A stretch of DNA of 64,000 nucleotides from Nostoc desertorum CM1-VF14 (GCA_019359245.1 JAHHHR010000024.1:48971-112970); one strand, 5' to 3'; shown: positions 44,318-53,637, counted from the stretch's first letter. The notes: generated from the sequence alone by a model not told the origin. Made by a program: numbers and translations.

Positions 44318-44794
44318 TTAAATTTTGCCAACTTCCGGAAAACGCTTCGCCAAATCAAGACCTTTCTTGACGTAGTTTTCTCCCTCTTCTGCTAATTTTT
44401 CTAACGAGTCAAAGCCAAAGCGATGAGCATCTCGCAGGGTTTTCACAGTTAGCAAAAGACGGCCAGAAAAAACTAGTGCCCAGCCAAATCCTTCATGGCT
44501 CAAATCAACTACAACTTGGGATATCAAACCTGTTTCTTGTTCAATCCCAGCCGCTACAGCTCGAAAAAATGCCATAATCCGGGCTTGAGTCACCGCATCA
44601 ACTTCGCCTTCAACGGAGATTTCCCGTTTCTTTTGTTTGGTAACAATAAAGGGTTTGAGAATCAACTCATCCGACCAAGTACGATAAACTCCATAACTGT
44701 CTTGACCACGGATTTGTTTGATTAATACCTTAAGAAAAGGTGAGTTCAAGACTTCAGTTGTAGCGGTTCCGTTAACACTATTATTTGCGGTCAT
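44318..44794 (-). CDS. NifX-associated DUF269 protein
   Basis: A 158-residue DUF269 protein (SPFLKVLIKQIRGQDSYGVYRTWSDELILKPFI; LISQVVVDLSHEGFGWALVFSGRLLLTVKTLRDAHRFGF). It is always next to nifX in diazotrophs. It overlaps nifX by 4 bp. Its role in FeMo-cofactor handling is inferred from context. Confidence 0.9.
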   Translation of the reverse strand: MTANNSVNGTATTEVLNSPFLKVLIKQIRGQDSYGVYRTWSDELILKPFIVTKQKKREISVEGEVDAVTQARIMAFFRAVAAGIEQETGLISQVVVDLSHEGFGWALVFSGRLLLTVKTLRDAHRFGFDSLEKLAEEGENYVKKGLDLAKRFPEVGKI

Positions 44795-45204
44795 ACTGTT
44801 GCTTCGTCTTCAATTTCATCAGCAAAGTTTGTGGTTTTTGGCTGTAAAGCTTTACGCAACCAAGGTGGAGGATTACCTTTGAGGGTTTTCACTAGCTTGT
44901 TTAGCACTTCACTAATTTCTTCTTCTTCCGATCGCGCCTTCACTGGGGTGACACCTTTCTTGATTAACCGAGCGGCGGCACTACCACCAATTGCTGTTAC
45001 GTAAATAATCGTACAGTCGCCTATTGACTCAAGTTTTGGGGTGATTTTGTCTTCATTTCCATCTTCCTTGAGTTCACCTTCAAAGGTGAGGGTTTCTACG
45101 AAGTGATATCCCTCATCAGTAATTTCGTAAACATCAATCATTTTTGCCCATCCGAAGTGGGCATTAATATGAACTCGGTCACTCGTCGTGAAGGCTATTT
45201 TCAT
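44791..45204 (-). CDS. nifX: FeMo-cofactor carrier protein
   Basis: A 137-residue NifX that holds FeMo-co precursors between NifB, NifEN and NifDK. Family motifs are MKIAFTTSDRVHINAHFGWAKMIDVYEI and GDCTIIYVTAIGGSAAARLIKKGVTPVK. It is separated from nifN by 305 bp that contain a MITE-like repeat. Confidence 0.92.
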   Translation of the reverse strand: MKIAFTTSDRVHINAHFGWAKMIDVYEITDEGYHFVETLTFEGELKEDGNEDKITPKLESIGDCTIIYVTAIGGSAAARLIKKGVTPVKARSEEEEISEVLNKLVKTLKGNPPPWLRKALQPKTTNFADEIEDEATV

Positions 45205-45294
45205 TGTAATTCTCCTCTCTAAAGTTTTGAATTTTGAAGCAATACGGTTCAGCTAGTAATATTTAGCTTTGGAAGATCCCCCTTAAAAAGCTCC

Positions 45295-45446
45295 GGTGTA
45301 TACATAAGTCTGAAATAGCTGATTAAACAAGGTTTTACCCCACCCTAACCCTCCCCTTATAAAGGGGAGGGAACTAGATTTGATTTATTGTTTCCCCCCT
45401 TTATAAGGGGGGATTAAGGGGGGTAATTCGACTTGTGTATACACGC
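45295..45446. repeat. MITE-like inverted repeat between nifN and nifX
   Basis: Termini GGTGTATACATAAGTCTGAA (45295-) and TTCGACTTGTGTATACACGCC (-45446) are inverted repeats, with a stem-loop-rich interior (CTCCCCTTATAAAGGGGAGG). It sits inside a second repeat (AGATCCCCCTTAAAAAG at 45274 and CCTTAAAAAGGAGGTTAGGAAGGATC at 45446), so the insertion is nested. It has no coding potential. Confidence 0.7.
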
Positions 45447-45509
45447 CTTAAAAAGGAGGTTAGGAAGGATCAACTCTTAACTGAACTGTTTTGAATTTCA
45501 AGTGTGAAT

Positions 45510-46847
45510 TCAAAACTCAGCGCTCACAGTTCCGAACTCTTGGAACTGTTTAACTCTCGCTTCTTCTGCCTCTAAAAACAGGTTGCCGATGCCAAATAAA
45601 AGCTCCATCGTGCCTCGATAACCAACTTTAGTAAATTGACCATTACCTAAGCGATCATAAATGGGCAATCCTAGACGATAAAGAGGAATCGAGAGGCGTT
45701 TAGCGATCGCACCCACATTCGAGTTACCAATCAGCAAATCAGAACCACCCGCTAGACTCTCAAAGTCTTCTAAATCGCCGATGGTGATGCTTTTAACTGG
45801 GAGTTTTTCTAAGAGGTGCGATCGCGTGGTTGTCACCACAGCATGAATTTGCGCTCCCATCGATTGCAGGAAATGCACGGTTGACCACAACAAATCTGGT
45901 TCTAGTGCTAAGGAAACTCGTTTTGCACCGAAGTAAAAGTGTGTGTCCAACATCGCATCTTGCAACTGACGACGTTGGCGGCGGTATTTTTCCGGTACGC
46001 TGTTACCGCTCAGAATCGCCAATGCTTGGATAAATTCATCTACTGGTTCTAATCCCGTCAGTTCGCCAAACACCTCATAAGGTGTGCCAAAGCGTTCTTC
46101 CAGAATCTTCGCAGCCCCCCGCATACTTTCACCCAATGCCAGGGTGAAAGCAGAACTACCTACTTCTCGTAGCTGTTTTAAGGTAGTTCCACTAACTGTA
46201 ACCGCACTATAATTATCCTCTAAATGTCCATCTAGAGAAGCGCCAAGGTCAGGTACAAAGATCGGCACTAATCCAAAGGATGTGATTATCTCTTTGATTT
46301 CCTGTACATCCCCAGGTGTGAAGGCAGAACCCGCCAAAACCGTGACTTGTTCAGTTCTGAGTCCACCCGCGCGAGGAATTTCTTTAACTATGCTTTCGAC
46401 AGCAACAGCAAAGCCATCTTGTAACGCACCTTTAAAATCTGGGGTAGGTGCAAAAACGATCGCTAAATCATTCAATTCGGGATGGCGATCGCGGATTTCC
46501 TTAAGAAAACCCTCGATGTCATCGCCTCTAGTTTCCGTTAACCCAGTACTACATAAACCAATAATTTCTGGATTAGCCTTTTCCACCAGAGTCAGAATTG
46601 CTTGCTCCACATTCTCTTCACCACCCAAGATTGTAGTGACTTCCGTCATCGCCGTGGTAGCTAGGGGAATTGCTTCCCGGAAATGTCGCACTAGGACAAC
46701 TTTGGCGAAAGCAGTACAACCTTGAGAACCGTGGAATAAGGGCATCGTCCCTTTCAATCCCAAAAAGGCTAAGGTTGCGCCCAAAGCTTGACTTTGCTTG
46801 AGGGGATTAACTGTCAGTGCTTTGTTAGAAGCGGTAACGATCGCCAT
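45510..46847 (-). CDS. nifN: Nitrogenase FeMo-cofactor assembly scaffold, NifN
   Basis: Beta-like subunit of the NifEN scaffold on which FeMo-co is finished. About 445 residues from the ATG at 46847, which overlaps the nifE stop as TAATG; the open frame runs 17 codons further into nifE, but that extension is not family-like. Visible blocks are MAIVTASNKALTVNPLKQSQ, GLKGTMPLFHGSQGCTAFAK and LVRHFREAIPLATTAMTEVTTILGG. Coupled translation with nifE fits the 1:1 complex. Confidence 0.95.
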   Translation of the reverse strand: MAIVTASNKALTVNPLKQSQALGATLAFLGLKGTMPLFHGSQGCTAFAKVVLVRHFREAIPLATTAMTEVTTILGGEENVEQAILTLVEKANPEIIGLCSTGLTETRGDDIEGFLKEIRDRHPELNDLAIVFAPTPDFKGALQDGFAVAVESIVKEIPRAGGLRTEQVTVLAGSAFTPGDVQEIKEIITSFGLVPIFVPDLGASLDGHLEDNYSAVTVSGTTLKQLREVGSSAFTLALGESMRGAAKILEERFGTPYEVFGELTGLEPVDEFIQALAILSGNSVPEKYRRQRRQLQDAMLDTHFYFGAKRVSLALEPDLLWSTVHFLQSMGAQIHAVVTTTRSHLLEKLPVKSITIGDLEDFESLAGGSDLLIGNSNVGAIAKRLSIPLYRLGLPIYDRLGNGQFTKVGYRGTMELLFGIGNLFLEAEEARVKQFQEFGTVSAEF

Positions 46848-48229
46848 TAAACTTCCTCCTCTTCTTCCCAAGGAGCGGGTTTGCGTATTTGTTCCCAAAT
46901 CGGGCTATACAGAGCTTCGTACAGTTCCCGCGCCATCTCAATCATTCCCACATAACCTGCATAAGGATGGTGGCGTTCTTGGTTGATATCAAGGAAAGGA
47001 ATCCGAGCTTTCAAAGCTGTGTATTGGTTACGTCCACCAGCAATCAGCATATCTGCGCGAGTGTCTTTAACCAGTTGTAGCAATTCTTGAGCGTTGCCTT
47101 TCTCCAGCATGATGCCATCGTTGCCAATCAACTTCTTGATTTTGGCTTTATCTTCTTCAGTACTTTTGCGAGTACTGGTAGCAACAACTTCAATGCCTAA
47201 GTCTCTAGCAGCCGAGATAATCGACCAACTCTTGACACCACCTGTATACAACACAACCCGCTTACCTTTGAGTCGAGCGCGATAAGGAGCCAATGCCAAA
47301 TCTAAAGCAGCCGTTTCTTCTGCAATTAGCTTTTCTGTCCGCTCCTGTAAATCAGCGTCGCCTAATTTAGCGGCGATGTTTCGCAGACAGCGATTCATAT
47401 CATCGATGCCGTAGAAAGACTCTTCAATGTAAGGGATGTTGTAACGCTCCTCCATCTTTCTCGCCATATTGAGCAGCGCTCGTGAGCAGATCATGACGTT
47501 GAGCTTGGCACGGTGGGCGTAGCGAATTTCATTGTAGCGAGCATCGCCCGTAATTTTAGACAAAATACGGATGCCTAATTTTTCTAGCAGTGGTGTTACT
47601 CCCCACATTTCCCCGGCGATGTTGTATTCACCGATTAAGTTAATATCATAGGGCGTTGTATGTTCCGGTTCTGCTGTTCCGACAACATATTCTAATAAAG
47701 CTTCGCCACCAAAACGGTTGCCCAGATTTTTACTGCCAATGAATCCTGGAGCAATCACAGGAACAACAGGAATACCGATTTTCTCAGCCGCAGCTTTGCA
47801 GACAGCATCCATATCATCGCCAATTAGGGCTGTAACGCAAGTGGCATAGACAAATACTGCTGCTGGTTGGTAGCGCTCGTGAAGTTCCAAAATCGCTTTG
47901 TAGAGTTTCTTTTCGCCACCGAAGATGACATCATTTTCACCCAAGTCAGTGGTAAAGCCCATTTTGTAGAGTTGAGGGCCAGACGACAGACTACCACGAC
48001 TGCCCCAGGAATTACCAGCACAGGCGATCGGCCCGTGGACTAAATGAGCAGCATCTGCGATCGGCACTAGAGCAATCATTGCACCATCAAAGGCGCAGCC
48101 CCCTTGAGCCGCGCCAGGTTGTGCCTGTTGGGCGCATGATTTGTTTTTCTTTTCCGCTTGTTTGTGCTGATTATGCTCGCATCCTGTCTCAGTCAGCAGC
48201 TCGTTGATTTTGCCTTGGGTGCTTTTCAT
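46847..48229 (-). CDS. nifE: Nitrogenase FeMo-cofactor assembly scaffold, NifE
   Basis: Alpha-like subunit of the NifEN scaffold. About 460 residues from the ATG at 48229 (MKSTQGKINELLTETGCEHN), with GAGAAGAGAG just upstream; the open frame extends 19 codons into STRR repeat DNA and is rejected. Cluster-binding region GAAQGGCAFDGAMIALVPIADAAHLVHGPIACAGNSW is complete. It precedes nifN with a TAATG overlap. Confidence 0.95.
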   Translation of the reverse strand: MKSTQGKINELLTETGCEHNQHKQAEKKNKSCAQQAQPGAAQGGCAFDGAMIALVPIADAAHLVHGPIACAGNSWGSRGSLSSGPQLYKMGFTTDLGENDVIFGGEKKLYKAILELHERYQPAAVFVYATCVTALIGDDMDAVCKAAAEKIGIPVVPVIAPGFIGSKNLGNRFGGEALLEYVVGTAEPEHTTPYDINLIGEYNIAGEMWGVTPLLEKLGIRILSKITGDARYNEIRYAHRAKLNVMICSRALLNMARKMEERYNIPYIEESFYGIDDMNRCLRNIAAKLGDADLQERTEKLIAEETAALDLALAPYRARLKGKRVVLYTGGVKSWSIISAARDLGIEVVATSTRKSTEEDKAKIKKLIGNDGIMLEKGNAQELLQLVKDTRADMLIAGGRNQYTALKARIPFLDINQERHHPYAGYVGMIEMARELYEALYSPIWEQIRKPAPWEEEEEV

Positions 48230-48243
48230 CTCTCTTCTCTTAA

Positions 48244-48327
48244 TTGTTAATTGTCCTTTGTCATTTGTCATTTGAATAACTAACAACTAATGACTAATGA
48301 CCAATGCCCCATGCCCCATGCCCAATA
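48244..48327. repeat. STRR repeats upstream of nifE
   Basis: Heptamer variants (GTCATTTGTCATTTG, then AATGACTAATGACCAATG and CCCATGCCCCATGCCC) form a possible hairpin in the gap between nifE and the Mo-nitrogenase C-terminal-domain gene. Confidence 0.75.
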
Positions 48328-48328
48328 A

Positions 48329-48676
48329 TTAGCAAATGTATCTTGTGACATCCTCTCCGCATACATCAGCGAGGTAGGATAGAGCGCGGAAACGCAATCC
48401 TACAAATTCGTCATATAAAGGATTGAGTTTACATAGTGGTGGAATATCAATAGTCTTGCCAAATAATTTAATTTGTCGCTCAAAGGGACAACAACAAGGA
48501 ATTGTTTGGCAAATTAGATGAGCGAAGCGATTATTTTTAACCTGAATTCCATCCACTACACGGCGCAACGGATTAAGAAGATTGTGGAACCATCCTGGTT
48601 TTTTCTGATTAGGTGGATGGTAATTAGGATGAGGATGAGTGTGAGTGTGTTCGTGAGTGTGATTGATGGTTTCCAT
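48329..48676 (-). CDS. Mo-dependent nitrogenase C-terminal-domain protein
   Basis: A 115-residue protein of the Mo-nitro_C family, found between nifK and nifE in heterocystous cyanobacteria. The first ~20 residues are unusually His/Thr/Pro-rich (METINHTHEHTHTHPHPN), suggesting metal binding. The conserved part has three or more cysteines (HLICQTIPCCCPFER, PPLCKLNP, DVCGEDVTRYIC). Function is unknown. Confidence 0.8.
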   Translation of the reverse strand: METINHTHEHTHTHPHPNYHPPNQKKPGWFHNLLNPLRRVVDGIQVKNNRFAHLICQTIPCCCPFERQIKLFGKTIDIPPLCKLNPLYDEFVGLRFRALSYLADVCGEDVTRYIC

Positions 48677-48834
48677 TTATCAATTCCTTGGGTAAATGCT
48701 ATCAAGAAAAAGGGGAGTTGGGGATGGGAATTGGACATTGGGCATTGGGTTTGAATATTTCCCCATTCCCTATTCCCTATTCCCTACTCCCCTTCTTTAC
48801 CCTTTAATTAACACGTTGTGTTTCTACGCAATTT

Positions 48835-50370
48835 CTAACGAATCAAGTCGTAGGAAATATCTGTCTTAGAAGGAATGTTGGTGTTGCGATCGATTTCTTC
48901 AAACAGGGTGTTTACAGTCCAGTTGAGGAGGTTGATTATACCTTGATAACCAATGGTGGCGTAGCGGTGTAAGTGGTGGCGATCCATGATGGGGTAGCCG
49001 ATTCTCACGAGGGGAATCTTGGTGTCGCGCCACAGGTACTTACCGTATGTGTTACCAACTAAGAAGTCTACTGGTTCGGTGAACAACAGTGAACGCATGT
49101 GCCACAAGTCCTTACCAGGCCAAACAGTTGCATGTTGACCGAAGGGGCTAGAAGCAAGCAATTCTTTGATTTCTGCTTCAAATACTTCGTTGCTGTTGTG
49201 AACCAAGATATGCACAGGTTCAGCACCCATTTCTAGCATAAAGCCAACAACGCTGTATACTAAATCTGGTTCGCCGTAGATAGCGAAGCGCTTGCCGTGA
49301 ATCCATGAGTGGGAATCAGTCATGGCATCAACTGCACGACCGCGTTCGATTTCCAATTCTTGAGGAATGGGGATACCACTCAATTCGCTGAGTTTCATCA
49401 AGAATTCATCAGTACCCTTAATGCCCCAAGGACGGGAAACTGAGGTTGGTTGCTTCCACTCTTTTTCGATGTACTCGCGGGTTTTGAGGGTAGAGTGTGC
49501 TTGCAGAGCGATCGTAGCTTTAGCATTAATTGAATCTTCTGCATCTTCTAGCTTTGTACCACCTGGATACATATCAAACTCACCTGTGTTTGGTGAATCC
49601 AGGTAGTCGCTGTTGTCAGCTAGAATGGTGTAGTCAAAGCCGAACAAGGAAGCAATCCGCTTGATTTCGCGGTTGTTGCCTACGTAGGTGTCAAAACCTG
49701 GGATGAAGTTGATCTTACCATTGCTGGTTTCTTTCTTATGACCTGCTGTCAGGTTAGAAAGAATTCCCTTCATCATGTTGTCGTAACCAGTGATGTGGGA
49801 ACCGACAAAGCTAGGGGTGTGAGCGTAGGGTACTGGGAAATCTTGAGGAACTGAACCAGCTTCCTTGGCGTTGTTGATGAAAGACTGCAAGTCATCACCA
49901 ATTACTTCTGCCATACAGGTGGTGCAGACAGCGATCATCTTAGGCTTGTAGAGTTGGTAAGAGTTCGCCAAGCCGTCAATCATGTTTTGCAGACCACCAA
50001 ACACGGCTGCATCTTCAGTCATTGAAGAAGATACACCAGAGAATGGCTCTTTGTAGTGACGGGTTAAGTGCGTGCGGAAGTAAGCAACGCAACCTTGAGA
50101 ACCTTGAACGAAAGGTAGAGTACCTTCAAAACCAACAGCAGCAAAGATTGCTCCTAGTGGTTGGCAGCCTTTAGCAGGGTTAACGGTTAAAGCTTCACGA
50201 GCGAAGTTCTTTTCACGATAATCCCAACCTTTTGTCCACTCTGCAACCCGTTGTACTTCTTCGGCTTCGTGACCGTTTTCAAACTGCTTTTTGTTTTCAA
50301 ATAGCTGTTGGTACTCAGGTTGGTGGAATAACTCGACGTGATCTTGAATTTTTTCTGGATTCTGAGGCAT
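48835..50370 (-). CDS. nifK: Nitrogenase MoFe protein beta chain
   Basis: Beta subunit of dinitrogenase, 511 residues, normal length. P-cluster ligand regions are present: TVNPAKGCQPLGA, FVQGSQGCVAYFRTHLTRHYKEP and VCTTCMAEVIGDDL, plus FSGVSSSMTEDAAVFGG. It lies directly downstream of the interrupted nifD; 200 bp separate them, with heptamer-type repeats. In vegetative cells it is cut off from the nif promoter by the nifD element. Confidence 0.97.
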   Translation of the reverse strand: MPQNPEKIQDHVELFHQPEYQQLFENKKQFENGHEAEEVQRVAEWTKGWDYREKNFAREALTVNPAKGCQPLGAIFAAVGFEGTLPFVQGSQGCVAYFRTHLTRHYKEPFSGVSSSMTEDAAVFGGLQNMIDGLANSYQLYKPKMIAVCTTCMAEVIGDDLQSFINNAKEAGSVPQDFPVPYAHTPSFVGSHITGYDNMMKGILSNLTAGHKKETSNGKINFIPGFDTYVGNNREIKRIASLFGFDYTILADNSDYLDSPNTGEFDMYPGGTKLEDAEDSINAKATIALQAHSTLKTREYIEKEWKQPTSVSRPWGIKGTDEFLMKLSELSGIPIPQELEIERGRAVDAMTDSHSWIHGKRFAIYGEPDLVYSVVGFMLEMGAEPVHILVHNSNEVFEAEIKELLASSPFGQHATVWPGKDLWHMRSLLFTEPVDFLVGNTYGKYLWRDTKIPLVRIGYPIMDRHHLHRYATIGYQGIINLLNWTVNTLFEEIDRNTNIPSKTDISYDLIR

Positions 50371-50570
50371 TTCTTCTGGACTCCAAGGTTACTGAATTCT
50401 TTTACTGATTGAGGTGCGAGTGGGGAGTAGGGAGTGGAAATATGATTCAAAATTCAAAATGCAAAAATCAAAATAAATTTTTAATCTTTCAATTTTGAAT
50501 TTTGTATTCCCAACTCCCCCCTGGGGTTTTAGCCCCAGGTTATCCTTACTTATCTCACTCTCCCATTTCC

Positions 50571-50730
50571 CTAAACGGCAGCCTTAGCCTTAGCTTCAGC
50601 CTTCTTAGCCTGAGCTTTTTCATTCCAAGGAGCGCCAATTAATCCCCAGGTTGGGCTGTTGAGTGCCAAGTCCATATCGCGTGCGAAGATGGCGAAGCCG
50701 TCATAACCGTGATAAGGGCCGGAGTAATCC
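50571..50730 (-). CDS. nifD: Nitrogenase MoFe protein alpha chain, 3' fragment
   Basis: The last ~53 codons of nifD: DYSGPYHGYDGFAIFARDMD, then LALNSPTWGLIGAPWNEKAQ and a terminal AKAAV. The frame continues into element DNA at GGATTACTCC, where the native sequence should read into the upstream part of nifD. The 5' part is not in the window, so it lies beyond 64,000 at the far end of the element. XisA-mediated excision should restore it. Confidence 0.95.
50720..50730 (-). repeat. nifD element recombination site, nifK-proximal
   Basis: CGGAGTAATCC (minus strand GGATTACTCCG), the 11-bp core reported for the nifD element of Anabaena PCC 7120. No second copy was found between here and 64,000. Confidence 0.92.
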
Positions 50731-50958
50731 TTTTTGTGGTTTAATTCTTTTCAACAGCCTAATGTTTGCAGTAAACAGTGTCAGCGATAAGCATTGTTCG
50801 CTGATAACACATTTATTTTTAGGCTAAATATAGGCTAAAAACACAGCATAACTAGGTTCAGGACTCACGCATCATCTAAATGTTGTCCTGAACCAAGGCG
50901 ATTAAAAAATCGCCTGTTTTTTTGCTCATCTCTGCAAGCACAGCAGCAAAAAGAACAC

Positions 50959-52260
50959 ATGAGAACGAAAGTACTACTAGAATTAGAGAAAGTTAATCTG
51001 CGTTTGAAGTCTGCAAAGGCAAAGGTGACAATTAGAGAATCGAATGGAAGTCTGCAATTACGAGCGACGTTACCAATTAAACCGGGAGACAAAGATAGCA
51101 ACGGTACTGGGAGAAAACAATACAATCTCAGCTTAAATATTCCCGCTAACTTGGATGGACTCAAAACGGCTGAGGAAGAAGCTTATGAGTTAGGGAAGTT
51201 AATCGCTCGTAAAACTTTTGAATGGAATGATAAATATTTAGGTAATGAAGCAATTAAAAAAGATTTTCAACCTATAGGGAAATTACTTGAAAAATTTGAA
51301 GAAGAGTATTTTAAAACTCACAAACGCACAACTAAAAGCGAACATACTTTTTTTTATTACTTTTCCCGTACTAAGAGATTTACCAATCCTCAAGATTTGG
51401 CAACTGCGGAAAATCTGATCGGTTCAATTGAGCAAATCGATAAAGAATGGGCTAAGTATAATGCAGCTAGAGCGATCGCAGCATTTTGTGTGACATTCAA
51501 TATCGAAATTGATTTATCGAAATATTCCAAAATGCCTGAGAATAATTCCCGAAATATACCGACGGATACAGAAATTTCTGAGGGACTTATCAAGTTTGAA
51601 GATTATCAAAATAACAGAGGTAATCAAGTTAATCAAAATATTAAAGATAGCTGGCAACTTTGGCGCTGGACGTATGGAATGTTAGCAGTTTTTGGTTTAC
51701 GTCCACGGGAACTTTTTATTAATCCTGATATTGATTGGTGGTTAAGTGCAGAAAATACAGATTTGACATGGAAAGTTGATAAAGATTGTAAGACTGGTGA
51801 GAGACAAGCATTACCATTATATAGGCAATGGATTGATGACTTTGATTTGAGAAATCCGAACTATTTAGAGATGTTAAGGGGTGCGATCGCTAAAAAAGAT
51901 AACACCAATCATGCTGAGATAACGGCGTTAACACAGCGAGTTAGTTGGTGGTTTCGCAAGATAGGATTGGACTTTAAACCTTATGATTTACGCCACGCTT
52001 GGGCAATTCGGGCGCATATTTTGGGAATACCAATTAAAGCGGCGGCAGATAATTTGGGGCATAGTGTGCAAGTTCACACGCAAACTTATCAGCGTTGGTT
52101 TTCGCTAGATATGCGTAAGTTGGCAATCAATCAGGCTTTGAGTAAGAGAAATGAAGTTGAGTTAATTAGGGAGGAGAATGCAAACTTGAGGATGGAGAAT
52201 GATAAGTTGAGATTGGAGATTGAGAAGTTGAGAATGGAAATGGTTTATAAACAAAGTTAA
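50959..52260 (+). CDS. xisA: nifD element site-specific recombinase (tyrosine recombinase family)
   Basis: A 433-residue recombinase that excises the nifD element. The C-terminal catalytic region has FGLRPRELFINP (box I Arg), YDLRHAWAIRAHILGIPIKAAADNLGH (second Arg, Tyr in place of the usual His) and TYQRWF (nucleophile Tyr). A terminal coiled coil (ENANLRMENDKLRLEIEKLRME) follows. It is clearly homologous to XisC in this window across the whole length (for example SLQLRATLP, NIPANLDGLKTA, ELGKLIAR). It lies 230 bp from the recombination site, transcribed inward. Confidence 0.95.
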   Translation: MRTKVLLELEKVNLRLKSAKAKVTIRESNGSLQLRATLPIKPGDKDSNGTGRKQYNLSLNIPANLDGLKTAEEEAYELGKLIARKTFEWNDKYLGNEAIKKDFQPIGKLLEKFEEEYFKTHKRTTKSEHTFFYYFSRTKRFTNPQDLATAENLIGSIEQIDKEWAKYNAARAIAAFCVTFNIEIDLSKYSKMPENNSRNIPTDTEISEGLIKFEDYQNNRGNQVNQNIKDSWQLWRWTYGMLAVFGLRPRELFINPDIDWWLSAENTDLTWKVDKDCKTGERQALPLYRQWIDDFDLRNPNYLEMLRGAIAKKDNTNHAEITALTQRVSWWFRKIGLDFKPYDLRHAWAIRAHILGIPIKAAADNLGHSVQVHTQTYQRWFSLDMRKLAINQALSKRNEVELIREENANLRMENDKLRLEIEKLRMEMVYKQS

Positions 52261-52349
52261 GTTTACTGATAAATCATACCAGTTTTAGATAATTTGCTAT
52301 GATTTATAGGTGAAAAATAATCAACAATAGAAATATACATTACAAAAGT

Positions 52350-52613
52350 ATGGCAATAGAAACTTTGAACCAAATACTTAAGCAGCTTGAGACACTTGAT
52401 CTAAAAGAGCTTCAGCAGCTTAATCAGACAATTCAAAAGTATCTTTCTGATAAAGAAGAAACTGTTAAGCAAGCAGCATTTCATCAAGCCTTGATCGATT
52501 CTGGGTTAGTAAAACAGATCAAGCATCCAACTTACGAGCCAATAACTGAGCGACGATTAATTCATGCTGAGGGAAAGCCTGTTTCTGAAAGTATCATTGA
52601 GGAACGCCGCTAG
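52350..52613 (+). CDS. Putative antitoxin paired with PIN toxin
   Basis: An 87-residue helical protein (LNQILKQLETLDLKELQQLNQTIQKYLSD ... AEGKPVSESIIEERR). Its stop abuts the toxin ATG with no gap. The partner and layout suggest an antitoxin; no known antitoxin fold is obvious from sequence. Confidence 0.65.
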   Translation: MAIETLNQILKQLETLDLKELQQLNQTIQKYLSDKEETVKQAAFHQALIDSGLVKQIKHPTYEPITERRLIHAEGKPVSESIIEERR

Positions 52614-53078
52614 ATGGCAGTTTATTTTCTAGACAGTAGCGCATTAGTTAAGCGTTATATTAGCGAAACTGGATCAGTTTGGGTTTTGGGGTTATTTGAT
52701 CCGGCTCTCAATAATGAGGCATTTATTGCTGCAATAACTGGTGTAGAAATTATAGCGGCAATTACCAGGCGATCGCGCAGTGGAAGTATTAGTATTACAG
52801 ATGCGGCAATAACACGCAATCAGTTCAAAATTGATTTACAGAAAGACTATCAAATTGTTGAAATCACAGAAAATATCATTAATTCTGGAATGGTATTATC
52901 TGAAACTTATGGTTTAAGAGGTTATGATGCTATCCAACTAGCAGTAGGTCGTGTAGTCAACACCATTTCCATTGCTAATGGATTGCTTCCTATTACCTTT
53001 GTGTCCGCAGATAATGAGTTGAATGCAGCAGTTGTAAGTGAGGGATTAATGATTGAAAACCCTAATAATCGCCCATAA
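52614..53078 (+). CDS. PIN-domain toxin, VapC-like
   Basis: A 154-residue PIN nuclease. The acidic residues are in AVYFLDSSALVKRYISETGS, GVEIIAAITRRS, YGLRGYDAIQLAVG and FVSADNELNAAV. It is encoded right after the helical antitoxin, as a likely RNA-cutting toxin that would punish loss of the nifD element in vegetative cells. Confidence 0.85.
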   Translation: MAVYFLDSSALVKRYISETGSVWVLGLFDPALNNEAFIAAITGVEIIAAITRRSRSGSISITDAAITRNQFKIDLQKDYQIVEITENIINSGMVLSETYGLRGYDAIQLAVGRVVNTISIANGLLPITFVSADNELNAAVVSEGLMIENPNNRP

Positions 53079-53129
53079 TGCATACTCAACTGTGATATTT
53101 ACTACTGAGATTTATGTAGTACGTTGCAC

Positions 53130-53243
53130 TGTAATGATTTATTAATTGCTGCGATCGCTTTAGCTAATGATCTCACACTCTTCACCCACAACATCCGCGA
53201 ATTTAGCCGTATTGATGGCTTGAAGTACGAAGACTGGGAATAG
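53130..53243 (+). pseudogene. C-terminal remnant of a second VapC-like toxin
   Basis: The frame reads CNDLLIAAIALANDLTLFTHNI, then REFSRIDGLKYEDWE and a stop. This matches the C-terminal third of many VapC toxins (LIAA.A......L.T.N..EF.R..GL..E.W). The rest is gone. Confidence 0.7.
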
Positions 53244-53292
53244 CTATTTTGGATACAAACCTATATTAAAAAAGTATAGCAATATGGTATGA

Positions 53293-53637
53293 CTAAAGAT
53301 TCTCAGCATCTGGTCGCAGACGATATTGTTCACGAACATCTCTTAATAACTTGGTCTTTGAACCGTTTGGTTCTAATACTTCTATCACTTCCCAAAGCTC
53401 GCCCTCGTGCTTAAGGTTGAATACCCGACGAATTTCCTTCACCTCGTCACGATAAATACCTAGTTTATCTGCCATACGGTTATGAAGTTGCAATTCTGAC
53501 CCCTGGATTTTTCCATCAGCAATGGCAATTTGCCAAGCCGCACACAATATTAAGCGATGCTTCAGCCGCTCATAATCGCTTTGGCTACAAGCTTGCGGGG
53601 GGACAAAATGGTCTAGAATGCTTGTATTACAATGAGT
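53293..53637 (-). pseudogene. TerB-like membrane protein, 3' part cut by IS
   Basis: The frame is open from the IS border: HCNTSILDHFVPPQACSQSD, ERLKHRLILCAAWQIAIADG, KIQGSELQLHNRMADKLGIY and on to the stop. It resembles a TerB-type acidic helical domain. It joins in frame to 54869-56026 when the IS and one copy of a 3-bp AGT are removed, giving about 499 residues. Confidence 0.75.

Noticed and set aside
46848..46898. Longer nifN with 17 extra N-terminal codons
   Set aside because: The extension lies inside nifE in another frame; the TAATG overlap gives the family-typical start MAIVTASNK.
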